Shown: positions 19,021 through 30,200 of the stretch, piece after piece | Layout: the number at the start of each line of letters is the position of its first letter | Position numbering within the stretch: position 1 is the stretch's first letter | DNA from: an uncultured Geobacteraceae bacterium | GTDB lineage: Bacteria > Desulfobacterota > Desulfuromonadia > Geobacterales > CAIOGM01 | DNA length: 32,522 nt | NCBI GenBank assembly: GCA_903902345.1 | Contig: CAIUUR010000376.1 | Location: 1-32,522 of the forward strand | Direction: 5' to 3' | Program-made: the position numbers and the translations under genes | The notes under the pieces: generated by a model | Told to the model about the DNA's origin: nothing | What the model saw: the letters and a program-made list of their open reading frames with translations, nothing else | Database searches by the model: none

Positions 19021-22000
19021 ATGGTAAAAACAACGTTAGGGCAAAAGCTTCTGGGCGGATTTCTGATCGTCGTCATTTTGGGCGCCATCGTCGGCGGGGT
19101 GGGAATATTCAACATCAAGAGCATCGAAAAAGCCGACACCAAACTCTACGAAAAATTCACGGTGCCCATCGGCCAACTGCAGGAGATGATTTCCTCATAC
19201 CTCCTCATCCGCCTTACCTTCGAGGAACTTCACGACGAAACGGACCCCGAGAAAAAAAAGGAACAGGTCGGGAAAATACGAGAACTTCTGGACACCCTGG
19301 ATCAGGACAGCGTGGAATTCGCCAAGAGCATTATTACCAAGGAGGGACAGGAGCATTTCAAGGAATTTACCGACTCCTGGAAAATGCACCGGGAAATAAT
19401 GGCAAAAGGGCTTCAGCTCAGTGAAAACGGCGACAACCAGGGGTTGGGAGAACTGCTGAAGGGTGAAATAGCTCCCAAGGGAGGCGCCGTCACCGATGCG
19501 CTGGTGGAGCAGGTAAACTCCAAGATCAAGCAGGCTAAACGAACTTCCGGCGAAAACATCGTCCTTTCCAACAACTCCACGGTCATCATGTCTTCGTTCA
19601 CCGGAGTGTCCATTCTTCTGGGACTCATCCTCGCCTGGGTTATCACCCGTGGGGTTAAGCGACAGTTGGGAGGTGAACCGGGTGATGTGGCCGAACTGGT
19701 GGGGAAAGTGGCTCGGGGTGACCTCTCCACGGTTATCAGTATCCAGGGAAAGGATCCCAAGAGCATCATCGTGGCCATGCAACAGATGTCCGAAGCAATC
19801 AAGTCACTGCTGTTCGACGCCGGAACCTTGACCCAGTCGGCAGTGGCTGGCAACCTGGCTCACCGGGCCGATGCCGACAAGCATCAGGGAGATTTTCGCG
19901 ACCTGGTGCTCGGATTCAACGGCACCCTGGACGCGGTCATCGGCCCCCTGAACGTGGCCGCGGAGTATGTGGACCGGATCTCCAAGGGAGATATCCCCCC
20001 CAGAATCACGGACAGCTACCAGGGAGATTTCAACGCCATTAAACTTAATCTCAACAGCTACATTGATAACATCAACACCCTGGTGTCCGACACGACACTG
20101 CTGGCCCAGGCGGCACACTCAGGCCAACTTACCTTCCGGGTGGACGCGTCCCATCATCAGGGAGAGTTCCGCCGGATCGTTACCGGCATCAACGAAACCC
20201 TGGACACGGTCATCGGCCCCTTGAACGTAGCGGCCGATGCGCTCTATATGTTCGGTGAAGGGATTGCACCTCCCGAGATCACCGGGGAGTACCTGGGGGA
20301 CTATGGCCGGATCAAGCACGGGCTCAAGGCGGTTCTTACCGCGGTAACCATGCGGGGAAAGGATATGGAACTCCTCCTCAACGCCGCTCTGGAGGGGAAT
20401 CTCTCCCTCCGCGCCGACGCCACCAAGTATAACGGCTATAACAGCAGGATGATAAACGCCGTCAATCAGGTTCTGGACCGACTCACCGACCCGCTCAAGG
20501 TCGCATCAACCTGCATGAACCGGATCGCTCAGGGAGATATTCCCGAAAAGATCACTGAAAACTACAACGGCGACTTCAATGAGCTCAAGAACAGCCTGAA
20601 CATCTGCATCGACGCCATCAACCTCCTGGTGACCGACTCCAACATGCTGGTTCAGGCCACGGTGGCCGGCAAGCTGGCCACCCGGGCCGACGCCTCACGG
20701 CACAGTGGAGACTTCCGAAAGATCGTGGGAGGGTTCAATGACACCCTGGACGCCGTCATCACCCCGCTGAACATGGCGGCGGAGTACGTAAACCGGATTG
20801 CCAAGGGAGATATTCCGAAGAAGATCACCGACGCCTACTACGGTGACTTCAACGAGATCAAACTCAACCTCAACAACTGTATCGGTAACGTGACCCTCCT
20901 CATCGACGACGCCCACCAGTTGGCCCTGAGCGCCGTTGACGGAAAGCTGGCAGCCCGGGCCGACGCCTCCCGGCACCAGGGAGATTTCCGTAAGATCGTC
21001 ATCGGCTTCAATGAGACCCTGGACGCGGTCATCGGCCCCCTGAATATGGCGGCGGAGTATGTGGACAGGATCGCCGTGGGGGACATCCCGCCGCGGATTA
21101 CCGACAACTATAACGGTGACTACAACGAGATCAAGAACAACCTCAACGGCTGCATCGATATCATGAACAACCTCCTGGGAGAGGCCGGCCGGGTCGTTCA
21201 AGCCGCGGCACAGGGGAATCTGGACGTGCGAGCCGACAGGGACCTCTTCGTGGGGAGCTGGCAACAACTGGTGGAGGGAATCAACACCATCGTCACCAAT
21301 ATCGTCACCCCGCTCCGTCTCACCGCCACCTATGTTGACCAGGTTGCCCGGGGGGAGATCCCCCCGCTCATCACCGCCGACTACCAAGGCGAGTACGACC
21401 TGACCAAGAACAACATCAACGCCCTTCTGGGGACAATGCACCTCCTCCATGGAGAAATCGCCGCCATTATCAAAGCGGCCGCCACCGGCGACCTGGAGCT
21501 TCGGGCCGACGCCGGCCGCTTCGTGGGGGAGTGGCGGACCATGGTGGAAGGTATCAACGACACGGTCTCCAACATCGTCGGACCGCTCATGAACACCTCG
21601 GCTTATCTGCAGCGGATCGCCCAGGGAGATCTCCCTCCCCTCATCACCAACCAGTATCTGGGGCAGTACAACCTTATCAAAAACAATCTGAATGGGCTCC
21701 TGACGACCACCCACGATCTGTTGTCCCAGACGGAGCAGATCATCAAGGCAGCCGCGGGGGGCGATCTCAACCACCGAGCCGACATCACTCTCTTCGTGGG
21801 CGAGTGGCGGACCCTGGTGACAGGAATCAATGACACCATGACCGGCATCGTTACCCCCCTTGCCCTCAGCACGAACTACATCAAACGAATTTCCCTGGGG
21901 GATATGCCGCCGATAATCACCGACGGGTATCACCTGCAGTTCGACATCGTGCAGAGCCTCAACGAACTCATCACCGCGCTGGACCGGATCACGTCGGGAG

Positions 22001-22875
22001 CGGGAGAGATTGCTTCCGGGAACCTGATGGTCAATCTGCGGGAGCGCTCCCCCCAGGATAAACTGATGAAAGCGCTGGTCTCCATGGTGGAGCAGCTCAC
22101 CAAAGTAGTAAAAGATGTCAAGGTAGCGGCGAACAACGTGGCGGCCGGCTCACGGGAGATGAGCTCCGGCGCCGACAACCTCTCCAATGGCGCCAATGAG
22201 CAGGCTGCCGCCGCCGAGCAGGCCTCTTCCAGCATCGAGGAGATGACCGCCAATATCCGGCAGAACGCCGACAACGCCCGGGAGACGGACAAAATCGCTA
22301 CCAAGGCGGCGGACGACGCCCGTGCCGGCGGCGCGGCGGTGGCCGAGACCGTGACCGCCATGAAGGAGATCGCGGGACGGATCAACGTCATCGAAGAGAT
22401 CGCCCGCCAGACCAACATGCTGGCTTTGAACGCGGCCATCGAGGCGGCCCGGGCCGGTGAGCACGGCAAGGGGTTCGCCGTGGTCGCCTCCGAAGTGCGA
22501 AAACTGGCGGAACGGAGCCAGCAGGCCGCCCAGGAGATCTCCGAACTCTCCACCTCCAGCGTTGAAGTGGCGGAGCGGGCCGGGACGATGCTGGCCCGGA
22601 TCGTTCCGGAAATCCAGAGGACCGCGGAACTGGTGCAGGAGATCAACGCCGCCTGCCGGGAACAGGACACCGGCGCGGTGCAGATCAACAAGGCAATTCA
22701 ACAGCTGGATACGGTCACCCAGCAGAACGCATCGGCAGCGGAGCAGATGGCCTCCACCACCGAGGAGCTCTCCTCCCAGGCGGAGCAGCTCCAGGGGAGC
22801 GTGGCCTTCTTCAAGACCGATGACTCAGGGTCGAGACGCCCGGATAAAAGGAGGCCTGCCATGTATCTGCGCTGA
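19021..22875 (+). CDS. Methyl-accepting chemotaxis protein with a very long poly-HAMP array
   Basis: A 1284-residue chemoreceptor. TM1 is at about 10-32 and TM2 at about 187-209, enclosing a periplasmic four-helix-bundle type sensor domain of about 155 residues ([20 protein letters not shown] at its start). A canonical HAMP follows (211-276), then sixteen HAMP-like units of about 45 residues (277-999). These alternate between a GxLxxRAD..H.GDFR type and a GDIPPxITxxYxGDFNEIK type. A last unit from 1000 leads into the signalling domain, whose tip (about 1124-1155) reads [20 protein letters not shown] then [20 protein letters not shown] and should bind CheA/CheW. There is no C-terminal NWETF-type CheR tether. 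GGAG lies eight bases before the ATG. It heads a cluster with a binding protein and a porin. Confidence 0.95.
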   Translation: MVKTTLGQKLLGGFLIVVILGAIVGGVGIFNIKSIEKADTKLYEKFTVPIGQLQEMISSYLLIRLTFEELHDETDPEKKKEQVGKIRELLDTLDQDSVEFAKSIITKEGQEHFKEFTDSWKMHREIMAKGLQLSENGDNQGLGELLKGEIAPKGGAVTDALVEQVNSKIKQAKRTSGENIVLSNNSTVIMSSFTGVSILLGLILAWVITRGVKRQLGGEPGDVAELVGKVARGDLSTVISIQGKDPKSIIVAMQQMSEAIKSLLFDAGTLTQSAVAGNLAHRADADKHQGDFRDLVLGFNGTLDAVIGPLNVAAEYVDRISKGDIPPRITDSYQGDFNAIKLNLNSYIDNINTLVSDTTLLAQAAHSGQLTFRVDASHHQGEFRRIVTGINETLDTVIGPLNVAADALYMFGEGIAPPEITGEYLGDYGRIKHGLKAVLTAVTMRGKDMELLLNAALEGNLSLRADATKYNGYNSRMINAVNQVLDRLTDPLKVASTCMNRIAQGDIPEKITENYNGDFNELKNSLNICIDAINLLVTDSNMLVQATVAGKLATRADASRHSGDFRKIVGGFNDTLDAVITPLNMAAEYVNRIAKGDIPKKITDAYYGDFNEIKLNLNNCIGNVTLLIDDAHQLALSAVDGKLAARADASRHQGDFRKIVIGFNETLDAVIGPLNMAAEYVDRIAVGDIPPRITDNYNGDYNEIKNNLNGCIDIMNNLLGEAGRVVQAAAQGNLDVRADRDLFVGSWQQLVEGINTIVTNIVTPLRLTATYVDQVARGEIPPLITADYQGEYDLTKNNINALLGTMHLLHGEIAAIIKAAATGDLELRADAGRFVGEWRTMVEGINDTVSNIVGPLMNTSAYLQRIAQGDLPPLITNQYLGQYNLIKNNLNGLLTTTHDLLSQTEQIIKAAAGGDLNHRADITLFVGEWRTLVTGINDTMTGIVTPLALSTNYIKRISLGDMPPIITDGYHLQFDIVQSLNELITALDRITSGAGEIASGNLMVNLRERSPQDKLMKALVSMVEQLTKVVKDVKVAANNVAAGSREMSSGADNLSNGANEQAAAAEQASSSIEEMTANIRQNADNARETDKIATKAADDARAGGAAVAETVTAMKEIAGRINVIEEIARQTNMLALNAAIEAARAGEHGKGFAVVASEVRKLAERSQQAAQEISELSTSSVEVAERAGTMLARIVPEIQRTAELVQEINAACREQDTGAVQINKAIQQLDTVTQQNASAAEQMASTTEELSSQAEQLQGSVAFFKTDDSGSRRPDKRRPAMYLR
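19849..22020 (+). repeat. Tandem coding repeat: sixteen ~135-bp HAMP units (eight ~270-bp pairs)
   Basis: Residues 277-999 are sixteen tandem units averaging 45 residues. Each odd/even pair repeats motifs such as [18 protein letters not shown] then [18 protein letters not shown], and [17 protein letters not shown]. The DNA is also similar: for example CTGGACGCGGTCATCGGCCC recurs near 19928 and 21019. Pairs in the middle (units 7-11) are most alike, which suggests expansion by duplication or gene conversion. Confidence 0.9.
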
Positions 22876-22922
22876 ACCTGACACCTGTTTCACGCAACGC
22901 CATTACACCAAAGGGGAATCAT

Positions 22923-23369
22923 ATGACGATTAACCGGACACTACGCAACTGCTTCACAGGAACAGTCATGGCGGCCACACTCATGATAATGGCTCCCGCC
23001 CTGGCGGGTGCAGCCGACTTCGTGATTGTGGCGAACAAGGGGGTCTCGGCCGGCGCTCTCAGCAAGGCCGAACTCCAGTCAATTTTCCTGGGGGAAAAAA
23101 CAAAATGGGATGACGGCAAGCAGATCAAGATCGTCACCCTGGATGAAGGGGCGGCTCACAAGGCCTTTCTGCAAGCCGTCGTGGGAAAAACACCCTCCCA
23201 ATTTGACAGTTACTGGAAAAAACTGATTTTTACCGGCAAGGCCGCAGCTCCCAAGTCCTTTGACGAGGCGGGCAAGCTGGTTGATTTCGTGGCAGGCCAA
23301 TCGGGCGCTATCGGCTACGTGGCTTCCGGACAGGCCGTCAGTTCGGTCAAAACCATTTCTATCAAGTAG
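22923..23369 (+). CDS. Small phosphate-type periplasmic substrate-binding protein
   Basis: A 148-residue exported protein. The signal peptide ends at about residue 30 (MAPALAGA, then ADFVIVANKG). The mature part resembles the PstS-like PBP superfamily: LSKAELQSIFLGEKTKWDDG, then KQIKIVTLDEG, AFLQAVVGKTPSQFDSYWKK and a C-terminal GAIGYVASGQ. At about 118 mature residues it holds only about half of a normal two-lobed PstS, yet it looks complete (good start, no sign of decay). It has no ABC permease or ATPase nearby, so it is more likely a ligand-binding or sensing partner than a transporter component. GGGGAATCAT precedes the ATG. It lies 47 bp after the chemoreceptor and 11 bp before the porin. 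Confidence 0.85.
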   Translation: MTINRTLRNCFTGTVMAATLMIMAPALAGAADFVIVANKGVSAGALSKAELQSIFLGEKTKWDDGKQIKIVTLDEGAAHKAFLQAVVGKTPSQFDSYWKKLIFTGKAAAPKSFDEAGKLVDFVAGQSGAIGYVASGQAVSSVKTISIK

Positions 23370-23380
23370 GAGGAATTCAT

Positions 23381-24640
23381 ATGAAAAAAATTTTAGCAGC
23401 GGCAGCCATTTGCGCCGTCGGATTTGCCGCCTTTGCCCCCACCGCTGGTGCAGTGGACCTGGGGGGAGTTGATATTCATGGTTTCATCTCCCAAGGGTTC
23501 ATCAAGACCACCGCGCAGAACAACTTCCCCGTGAGCAACAGCGGCAAGGGGTCATTCAACTTCAACGATTTCGGCATCAATTTCACCAAGGAGATCACGC
23601 CGGACCTCCACCTGGGAATGCAGCTCTTCGCCTTCGACCGGGGCAACTACGGACGGGACAAGATCACCATCGACTGGGCCTACGGCGACTATCGTTTCAA
23701 GGACTGGCTCGGATTCCGGGCGGGAAAGGTAAAGATCCCCCTGGGACTCTACAACGAAGCCCGGGACAATGACGCCCTCCGGACCTTCATCTTCCTTCCC
23801 CAGCAGGCCTACTTCGATTACGAACGGGACTCCCTGGTGGCTATCCTGGGGGGGGGACTCTACGGCTCCATCCCCATGGGGAGCGCCGGGACGCTGAACT
23901 ATCAGGTGGAGATCGGCGCCGTCCCCGCGGTATCCGACGGAGGTTTTGCCAAGGAAATCGGCGGAATGCTGGGTGGTACGTCCGACGTGCTGAATATCAC
24001 CGATATCAATTCCACCACCTCCATCGCCCACAGCCTGGAATGGCGGACGCCGGTTCCCGGTCTCCGCGCCCTGGCCACCGGCCTCCATACATCGCTCAGC
24101 GGAACAGCCAATGTAACATCTCATACATTTACAAATCCCGATGACACGACCGGGCAGACTACCGGAACTGCAACCTGGAAGTACGACAACCTCCACCGCT
24201 ATATCTTCTCTCTGGAGTACACGCTGAACGATCTGGTCCTCTCCGGCGAATATGAGCTGGACGACTACACGCTGAGCACCAGTTCCACCTATGCCAACGG
24301 ATCCATTGGCACCTACAATTCACCGCAAGCCACCGACTCCTGGGTCATCATGGCCACCTACCGCTTCAATGACTGGTTCGAGATGGGAGGGTTTTACCAT
24401 GAAGTCTACGCCGACCGGCACCACCGGGATGGATCAACACATGATTTGTTCGCATTGAGCAATAATTACAATATGTGGTGGAAAGACACCGCGCTAACGC
24501 TCCGCTTCGACCCGATCACCAACGTGGTGGTGAAACTCGAAGGGCACTACATCAACGGGAACTACGAAGTCATCGAAAACATCGGTGGCGCGAAAAAAGA
24601 TTCCTACATCCTGGCCACAAAGGTCAGCTACAGCTTCTGA
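23381..24640 (+). CDS. Outer-membrane porin-like beta-barrel protein
   Basis: A 419-residue protein with a clear signal peptide (MKKILAAAAICAVGFAAFAP then TAGA, cleavage near 24). It is rich in alternating beta strands with aromatic girdles (YRFKDWLGFRAGKVKIPLGL, LHRYIFSLEYTLNDLVLSGE, ATYRFNDWFEMGGFYHEVYA) and ends in SYSF, the terminal Phe expected for BAM insertion. RAGKVKIPLGLYNEARDND resembles the phosphate-selective/DcaP-like porins, but the substrate is not evident. AGGAGG lies eight bases before the ATG. It is 11 bp downstream of the binding protein and likely co-transcribed with it. Confidence 0.85.
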   Translation: MKKILAAAAICAVGFAAFAPTAGAVDLGGVDIHGFISQGFIKTTAQNNFPVSNSGKGSFNFNDFGINFTKEITPDLHLGMQLFAFDRGNYGRDKITIDWAYGDYRFKDWLGFRAGKVKIPLGLYNEARDNDALRTFIFLPQQAYFDYERDSLVAILGGGLYGSIPMGSAGTLNYQVEIGAVPAVSDGGFAKEIGGMLGGTSDVLNITDINSTTSIAHSLEWRTPVPGLRALATGLHTSLSGTANVTSHTFTNPDDTTGQTTGTATWKYDNLHRYIFSLEYTLNDLVLSGEYELDDYTLSTSSTYANGSIGTYNSPQATDSWVIMATYRFNDWFEMGGFYHEVYADRHHRDGSTHDLFALSNNYNMWWKDTALTLRFDPITNVVVKLEGHYINGNYEVIENIGGAKKDSYILATKVSYSF

Positions 24641-24713
24641 TCCCTGACCTTCTCCCGGCTCTCACGAGGGAACGGAATTCACCGGATACCATGTAACCCA
24701 AAACCAGCAGACG

Positions 24714-24855
24714 CTCTCGCAGAGCTCGCAGAGAAACCAAGAAGATCAGCAAATTGAGCATTTGATACTTTACCGACCAGGTGATAACCTGTGGATGTTT
24801 CATTCTTCATATATTTATGATTTTCTTATCTTTTCTCTGCGACCTCTGCGAGAGA
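24714..24855. repeat. Inverted repeat pair with CTCGCAGAG arms
   Basis: The left arm CTCTCGCAGAGCTCGCAGAG (24714 on) and the right arm CTCTGCGACCTCTGCGAGAG (to 24855) are reverse complements over about 23 bp with one mismatch, separated by about 96 bp of AT-rich sequence. This could be a MITE-like or dispersed palindromic unit. Confidence 0.75.
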
Positions 24856-24880
24856 CAGTTTTTTCAGGTTCAATTGCAAA

Positions 24881-24910
24881 GGGCGAAGCAGGTAAACTTC
24901 TGCTTCGCCC
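24881..24910. repeat. Hairpin repeat GGGCGAAGCAG / CTGCTTCGCCC
   Basis: GGGCGAAGCAG (24881-24891) and CTGCTTCGCCC (24900-24910) form a perfect 11-bp stem. The following CTACGGG context is typical of dispersed bacterial hairpin repeats. Confidence 0.75.
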
Positions 24911-25021
24911 CTACGGGTAAAACCCGGATATCGACGGCCCACGATTACTCTTTTCTTTGCGGTTCCTTTGCGTTCTTTGCGTCTTTGCGGTGAAAAGGTT
25001 TCCCGATTGTCCCACGTTCCC

Positions 25022-27187
25022 TCAGATTTCCGCCGTGCGGGGGAGTCTGACGGTGAAGGTTGACCCTTTGCCCACCGTACTCTCCACCAGAATCTCGCCA
25101 TGCTGCTTCTTGACAATTTCATAGGAGATACTGAGCCCCAAGCCGGTCCCCTCCCCCACCTCCTTGGTCGTGAAAAACGGATTAAAAATACGGCTCCGTA
25201 TCTCGTCTGATATCCCCTTACCGCTGTCGCTCACCGAGGCGTAGACATTCGTCTCGTCCGACCAGCATTTGAGAACAATTTCGCCGGGTACGGACACAAT
25301 GGCCTGCCCGGCATTGATCAGGAGATTCAAAAAGACCTGATTCAGCTGGCCGGGGTGGCAGAGAATCTGGGGGCAGAGTTCGTAGAATTTCTGAATGGAT
25401 GCGACATATTTCAATTCGTTGTAGCAGATGGTCAAAGCGCTCTCCAGACAGCTCTCCAGTGTCACCAGGTCATATTCCACTGCATCAATCCGGGAAAAAT
25501 TCTTCAGATCAAGAACTATCTTGGCGACCCGTTGCGCCCCCCCCAGCGACTCCTCGATGAGATCAATCCCGTCGTTCAGAATAAAATCCACGTCCAGTGA
25601 ATCCCGGCTGACGGCGACTGCCGTACGACTTTCCGCCGCCAACTCGTTGTCATCATACTCCTGCCGAATCCTGTCGAATTGAACGATGGACTTATAATAG
25701 CCGGCCAGCGTCCGCAAGTTACTGGAGATAAAACCCATGGGGTTGTTTATTTCATGGGCGACTCCAGCCGCCAGCTGACCGATGGAAGCCATCTTCTCGC
25801 TCTGCATCAGCACCTGATCCTTCTCCCTGCTCTTGAGCAGTTCGGCCGCCACCCGCTCTTCCAGTTCCGCATTAAGCAGCTCCAGCTGATGTTGATGATT
25901 CTGCAGCAACTCCTGATCTTTGCAGCGTTGAGCAACTTCGATATTGAGAAGCTCCGTGGTACGCCTCAAAGGATCCACAATATTTGTCACGATATTGTTG
26001 ACTCCCAGCACCAGCCGCTTCCAGTCACCGACGAAGAGGTCGGCATTGGCCCGTTCATCCAGCTTCCCTTCGGCTGCAGCCATGAGGACTCTGTTGGTTT
26101 CACCCAGGAGGTTGTCCATGATGTCGACACAATTGTTAAGATTAACCTTGATCTCATTGAAGTCGCCATAGTAGGTGGCGGTTATCTTGGGAGGGATGTC
26201 CCCTTTGGAAAAACGATCCACATACTCGGCGGAGACGTACAGGGGCGCAATGACTGCATCCAGCGTCCGGTTGAACCCCGACACCAGATCCCGAAAGTCC
26301 CCCTGGTGCTTGTCCACATCGGTCCGGATACCCAGCTTTCCCGCCATTGCCGCCTGAGTCAGAGTCCCGGCATCGGCCAACAGCGCCTTGATCGCCTCGG
26401 ACATCCCCTGCATGGCCACGATGATGCTCCGGGGATCCTTGCCCCTGGTGTCGATACGGGTAGAGAGGTCCCCCCGGGCCACTTTGCCCGCCAGTTCGGC
26501 CACATCGGCCGGCTCTCCCCCCAGTTGCCGTTTGACCCCCCGGGTAATTATTCCACCGAGCCCGCATCCCAGCAGAATGGCCGCCACCGTAAAGGTAGAC
26601 ATCAGCAGTGTGGCATGATCCGAAAGCACATTATTTTCGCCGGAGGTCCGCTTGGCCTGCCTGATCTTGGAGTTCACCTGCTCCACCAACACCTCGAAGG
26701 CTCTGGTACCTTTTTGGGCCATGTCTCCCCCCAGGAGCAGTGAAAGCTCCTTCCGGTTGCCCTGCTCACCCATGCGGATCGCCTCCATCAGGTCCGCTTT
26801 GTACAATGACCAGACGTCGGTAAACTCCCTGAAATGTTCGCGTCCCTCCCTGGTGAGGATGCTCCGCTGAAACTCCACGGAATCCTGGTCGATGGTATTC
26901 AGCAGTTCCCGCGTCCTGTTGACCTCGTCCTGCCTTTTCACGGCATCCGATTCATACTGCAACTCTTGCAGGGTGAGCCGGATGAGAAAGTGTGACGAGA
27001 TCATCTCCTGCAGTTGTCCGATGGGAACCGTGAATTTTTCGTAGAGCTTGGTGTCGGCCTTGTTTATGGCTCTGATGTTGTAGATCCCCACCCAACCGAC
27101 AATGGCGGTCAATAATCCCACGGTGAGAAATCCGCCTATCAGTTTTTGGCCAAACGTGGTCCTATGTACGGGGAGCTTCATGACCAT
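25022..27187 (-). CDS. Sensor histidine kinase sharing the chemoreceptor's sensor and HAMP module
   Basis: A 721-residue membrane histidine kinase. Residues from about 9 onward parallel the chemoreceptor at 19021: [10 protein letters not shown] opening and TM1, then [20 protein letters not shown], the [10 protein letters not shown] segment and TM2, the [11 protein letters not shown] canonical HAMP, and three more HAMP-like units ([24 protein letters not shown]). A coiled coil leads to the H-box [20 protein letters not shown] (phospho-acceptor H478) and an ATPase domain with [16 protein letters not shown] and [10 protein letters not shown]. No response regulator is adjacent, so its partner is unknown. 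ATG 27187 has AAGG upstream; 27181, 27202 and 27265 are other possible starts, the last overlapping glnE. It lies 19 bp after glnE on the same strand. Confidence 0.92.
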   Translation of the reverse strand: MVMKLPVHRTTFGQKLIGGFLTVGLLTAIVGWVGIYNIRAINKADTKLYEKFTVPIGQLQEMISSHFLIRLTLQELQYESDAVKRQDEVNRTRELLNTIDQDSVEFQRSILTREGREHFREFTDVWSLYKADLMEAIRMGEQGNRKELSLLLGGDMAQKGTRAFEVLVEQVNSKIRQAKRTSGENNVLSDHATLLMSTFTVAAILLGCGLGGIITRGVKRQLGGEPADVAELAGKVARGDLSTRIDTRGKDPRSIIVAMQGMSEAIKALLADAGTLTQAAMAGKLGIRTDVDKHQGDFRDLVSGFNRTLDAVIAPLYVSAEYVDRFSKGDIPPKITATYYGDFNEIKVNLNNCVDIMDNLLGETNRVLMAAAEGKLDERANADLFVGDWKRLVLGVNNIVTNIVDPLRRTTELLNIEVAQRCKDQELLQNHQHQLELLNAELEERVAAELLKSREKDQVLMQSEKMASIGQLAAGVAHEINNPMGFISSNLRTLAGYYKSIVQFDRIRQEYDDNELAAESRTAVAVSRDSLDVDFILNDGIDLIEESLGGAQRVAKIVLDLKNFSRIDAVEYDLVTLESCLESALTICYNELKYVASIQKFYELCPQILCHPGQLNQVFLNLLINAGQAIVSVPGEIVLKCWSDETNVYASVSDSGKGISDEIRSRIFNPFFTTKEVGEGTGLGLSISYEIVKKQHGEILVESTVGKGSTFTVRLPRTAEI

Positions 27188-27206
27188 CTGTACCTTTCCC
27201 ATGGAA

Positions 27207-30200
27207 TTAAGCTTCTCCGAACACCCTGTCAAAGCAGTCGCGGATGGCTGATGTGATTTTTTCATACTCGGCCATAAAAAGTTCGCCGGGATGGCGAAGC
27301 TTGGGATCGTACTCCAACTGCCGGGCCAACTTGTCCAGGTACTCCCGCGAACCGCTCAGGTCGTTCATGGAGTAGTCGTGGATGATCCGGAGCCGGTTTT
27401 CCAGACGCCGCAGGAACTTGTACCCGGTGAGGAGTGTTACGGAGTCATGCTCGGGGATAAGTCGTTCATGGCGGATCGCCTTCAGCGCCGCCACGGTGGA
27501 GGTGGAGCGGATTGAGCCATACCGGCAACCGAATTTTAACTGGAGGTATTGGGCGATGAACTCCACATCCACAATACCACCCCGGCCCGTTTTAATATTG
27601 TAACTTCCCTTGCTCTCTTTTGCCAGTTCGTTCTCCATCCTCATCCGGAGACGGCGGATCTCCCGTTGCTCCTCATCGCCGGCCGTGGCGCCATAGACCG
27701 TGGCGTCAATGATCTGCTCCAACTCCTCCTTCAATTCCGGCCGTCCGATGACGACCCGGGCCTTGGTGAGGGCCTGTCGTTCCCAGACCTGGGCCTCGTC
27801 GGCATGGTAGCTCCGGAAAGAGCCCAGCGAGGTCACCAACGGTCCGGCGTTGCCCGAGGGACGGAGCCGGGTGTCAATCTTGTAGACATACCCTTCCCGG
27901 GTCTGGGTGGAGAGGATGGAGATGATCTTCTGCCCCAGTTTGGCGAAGTATTCGTGGTTACTGATCTGTTTCTCGCCGTCGGTAGTTCCCTGCTGATCGT
28001 AGATGTAGATGATGTCCAGATCGGAATGGTAGTTGAGCTCGTACCCACCCATCTTCCCCAGGGCGATGACCGCGAGACTGGCGGAGCGGAGTGTGCCGTT
28101 ATCGTCCCACGTGGGGCGACCGTGGCGGGTCAGCTCATTTTTCGCCATGCTGTAGGCGGCAAAGAGGAGGACATCGGCCAGGGTAGTGAGCTGCCGAGTG
28201 ATCTCCGACTGTCCCAGGTTGCCGTGGATATCGTTGAGACCTATCCGGAGAAACTCCTCGTGGCGATAGCGGCGGAGCGCGTCCAACCGCTCCTCGAAAT
28301 CAGCAGCCTGGTCCAGGAGTGTGGCGATCTCGGCCCCCATCTCTTCTCGCTCCTTGAGAAACCCGGAGGGGGAGCGGGTCACCATGCTGTCCAGAAGCCC
28401 CGGATTGCCGATGAGGATCTTGGAGAGAAACTCGGAACTGCCGAAGAGAGAGACGAGGAGCTTGAGAGTGCCGTGATTCTCCGCAAGAAGGGCGTAGAGG
28501 GTGGATCGAGACCCCACCGCCACAAGAAACCGCTCCAGGTTCCCCAGCGCCATCTCCTGGTCGGGTGATTCGAAGAGATACTGCAGAAAGAGTGGTGCAA
28601 TCCTGTCCAGAATCCGACGGGCCCGCTCGGTGAGACGGACCCGGGGTGGACCGTCCCGAAGCACGACCAGGCTCTCATAGGCCTGATCCGGATGAACAAA
28701 CCGCCGCTCGGCCAGCAGGTCCTTGATCAACTCCGGATCGGCCCGGTGGTCCAAAAGTCGTTTAATCTCGGGGGAGACTTCATCCTGCACCTCCGCCCCG
28801 CCCCCATGAAAGAGCTTGCCGTACATCCCGGAGACCCGCTGCCGATGCCCGGCTAGAGTCTCCCTGAACCGGAGCACGCCGTTTTCCCGGAGAAAACCGC
28901 AGCGACGGGCCAGCGCCCGGAACTCTTCCTCCCTGGTGGGGAGGTTGTGGGTCTGCCGCTCTTGCACCACCTGAATCCGGTGTTCCACGGTACGAAGAAA
29001 ACGATAGGCCTCCCGGAGGGTGTCACACTCCTCCCCGGTGATGAGCCGGGCATCCCGGAGCTTCTCCAGCGCCTTCAGCGTGTTCCTTTCCCGTATGGCG
29101 GGATTTCTCCCCGCATAGACCAGTTGCAGCGACTGGATGAAAAACTCGATTTCCCGGATACCACCGTGACCGAGCTTGATATTCAGCTCCCCTTCCCGTT
29201 CCCGGGCCAGGGACGCATTGATCTTCTGCTTCATAACCTTCATGTCTTCGATCATGTTGAAGTCATGGTATTTACGATAGATGAAGGGTTCCAGAAACTT
29301 GAGGATCGACTCACCCAGAAGAAGGTCTCCCGCCACCGGACGGGCCTTCAGCATGGCGGTCCGCTCCCACGACTGCCCCCACGCTTCATAGTAGACCTCG
29401 GCGGAACGCTGGGATATCGCCATATCGCCGCTTTTTCCCTCGGGACGAAGCCCCATGTCCACCCGGAAGACATAACCGTCGGCGGTTACCTGGGAGATGG
29501 CCCGGGAGATCAACTCCCCCAGCTTGACGAAAAAAGCGTGGAGGGAGATCTTCCCCTTCCCCACCCCATGCACTCCCGGCACCCCCGTTGTCTCACCATC
29601 ATCCGAGGTGTAAAAATAAATCAAATCAATGTCCGAAGAGAAGTTAAGTTCCCTCCCACCGAACTTCCCCATACCGAGAACCGTCAGGTCCGCCTCCATT
29701 TCCCCCTGGAGACTCTTCATCAGGGGACGCCCATGCTCCTCCACCAGCTTGCGGCGGGCCGCCTCGTAGGCAACCTGGAGACAGGAGGCGGCCAGAGAAG
29801 TAAGTTCCGAGGTCACCTCCTCCAGCGGGGAGAGATTGTTCAGGTCACGGGTGGCGATCCTGAGAATTTCGTGGTACTTGAACCGCCGCAGGAGGGGGAG
29901 GATCTCCTGATAGCGGGTCTCACCTCCGATGAATTCCCGCAGGGCGGCCAGGCTTTCCCCTTCGCTTCGGCGAATCTCTATCTGCCGGTTTGTCAGAAGG
30001 TCGCGGAAGTAGCGTGCATCACGGCAGACGATGTTGGTGAGAAAAGGAGAGGAACCGCAGAGGGCGAGCAACTGGACGAAGCGGGGCTTGCGGGCGCAGA
30101 TGGCGAGAAGCTCTTCACGTGGAACCACCGAACAGATCCGTTCCAGCCCGTTCAGGGCCATATCGGGGAGGGTGGTGAAGAGCGCCGCATAGGCGACGCC

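Larger units (their letters stand above)
24641..25021. other. Repeat-filled interval between convergent genes
   Basis: The 381 bases between the porin and the convergent histidine kinase hold no plausible gene. They contain an inverted repeat pair (24714-24736 and 24833-24855), an 11-bp-stem hairpin (24881-24910) and a CTTTGCG low-complexity tract (about 24955-24995). Any of the hairpins could end transcription, but none has a classic terminator T-run. Confidence 0.6.

Noticed and set aside
20695-21933. 412-codon minus-strand frame opposite the poly-HAMP array
   Set aside because: Its apparent internal repeats simply mirror the HAMP repeats on the coding strand.
22885-22900. TGTTTCACGCAAC as a possible parS
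   Set aside because: Only the left half matches the parS consensus; the right half does not, so no ParB site is claimed.
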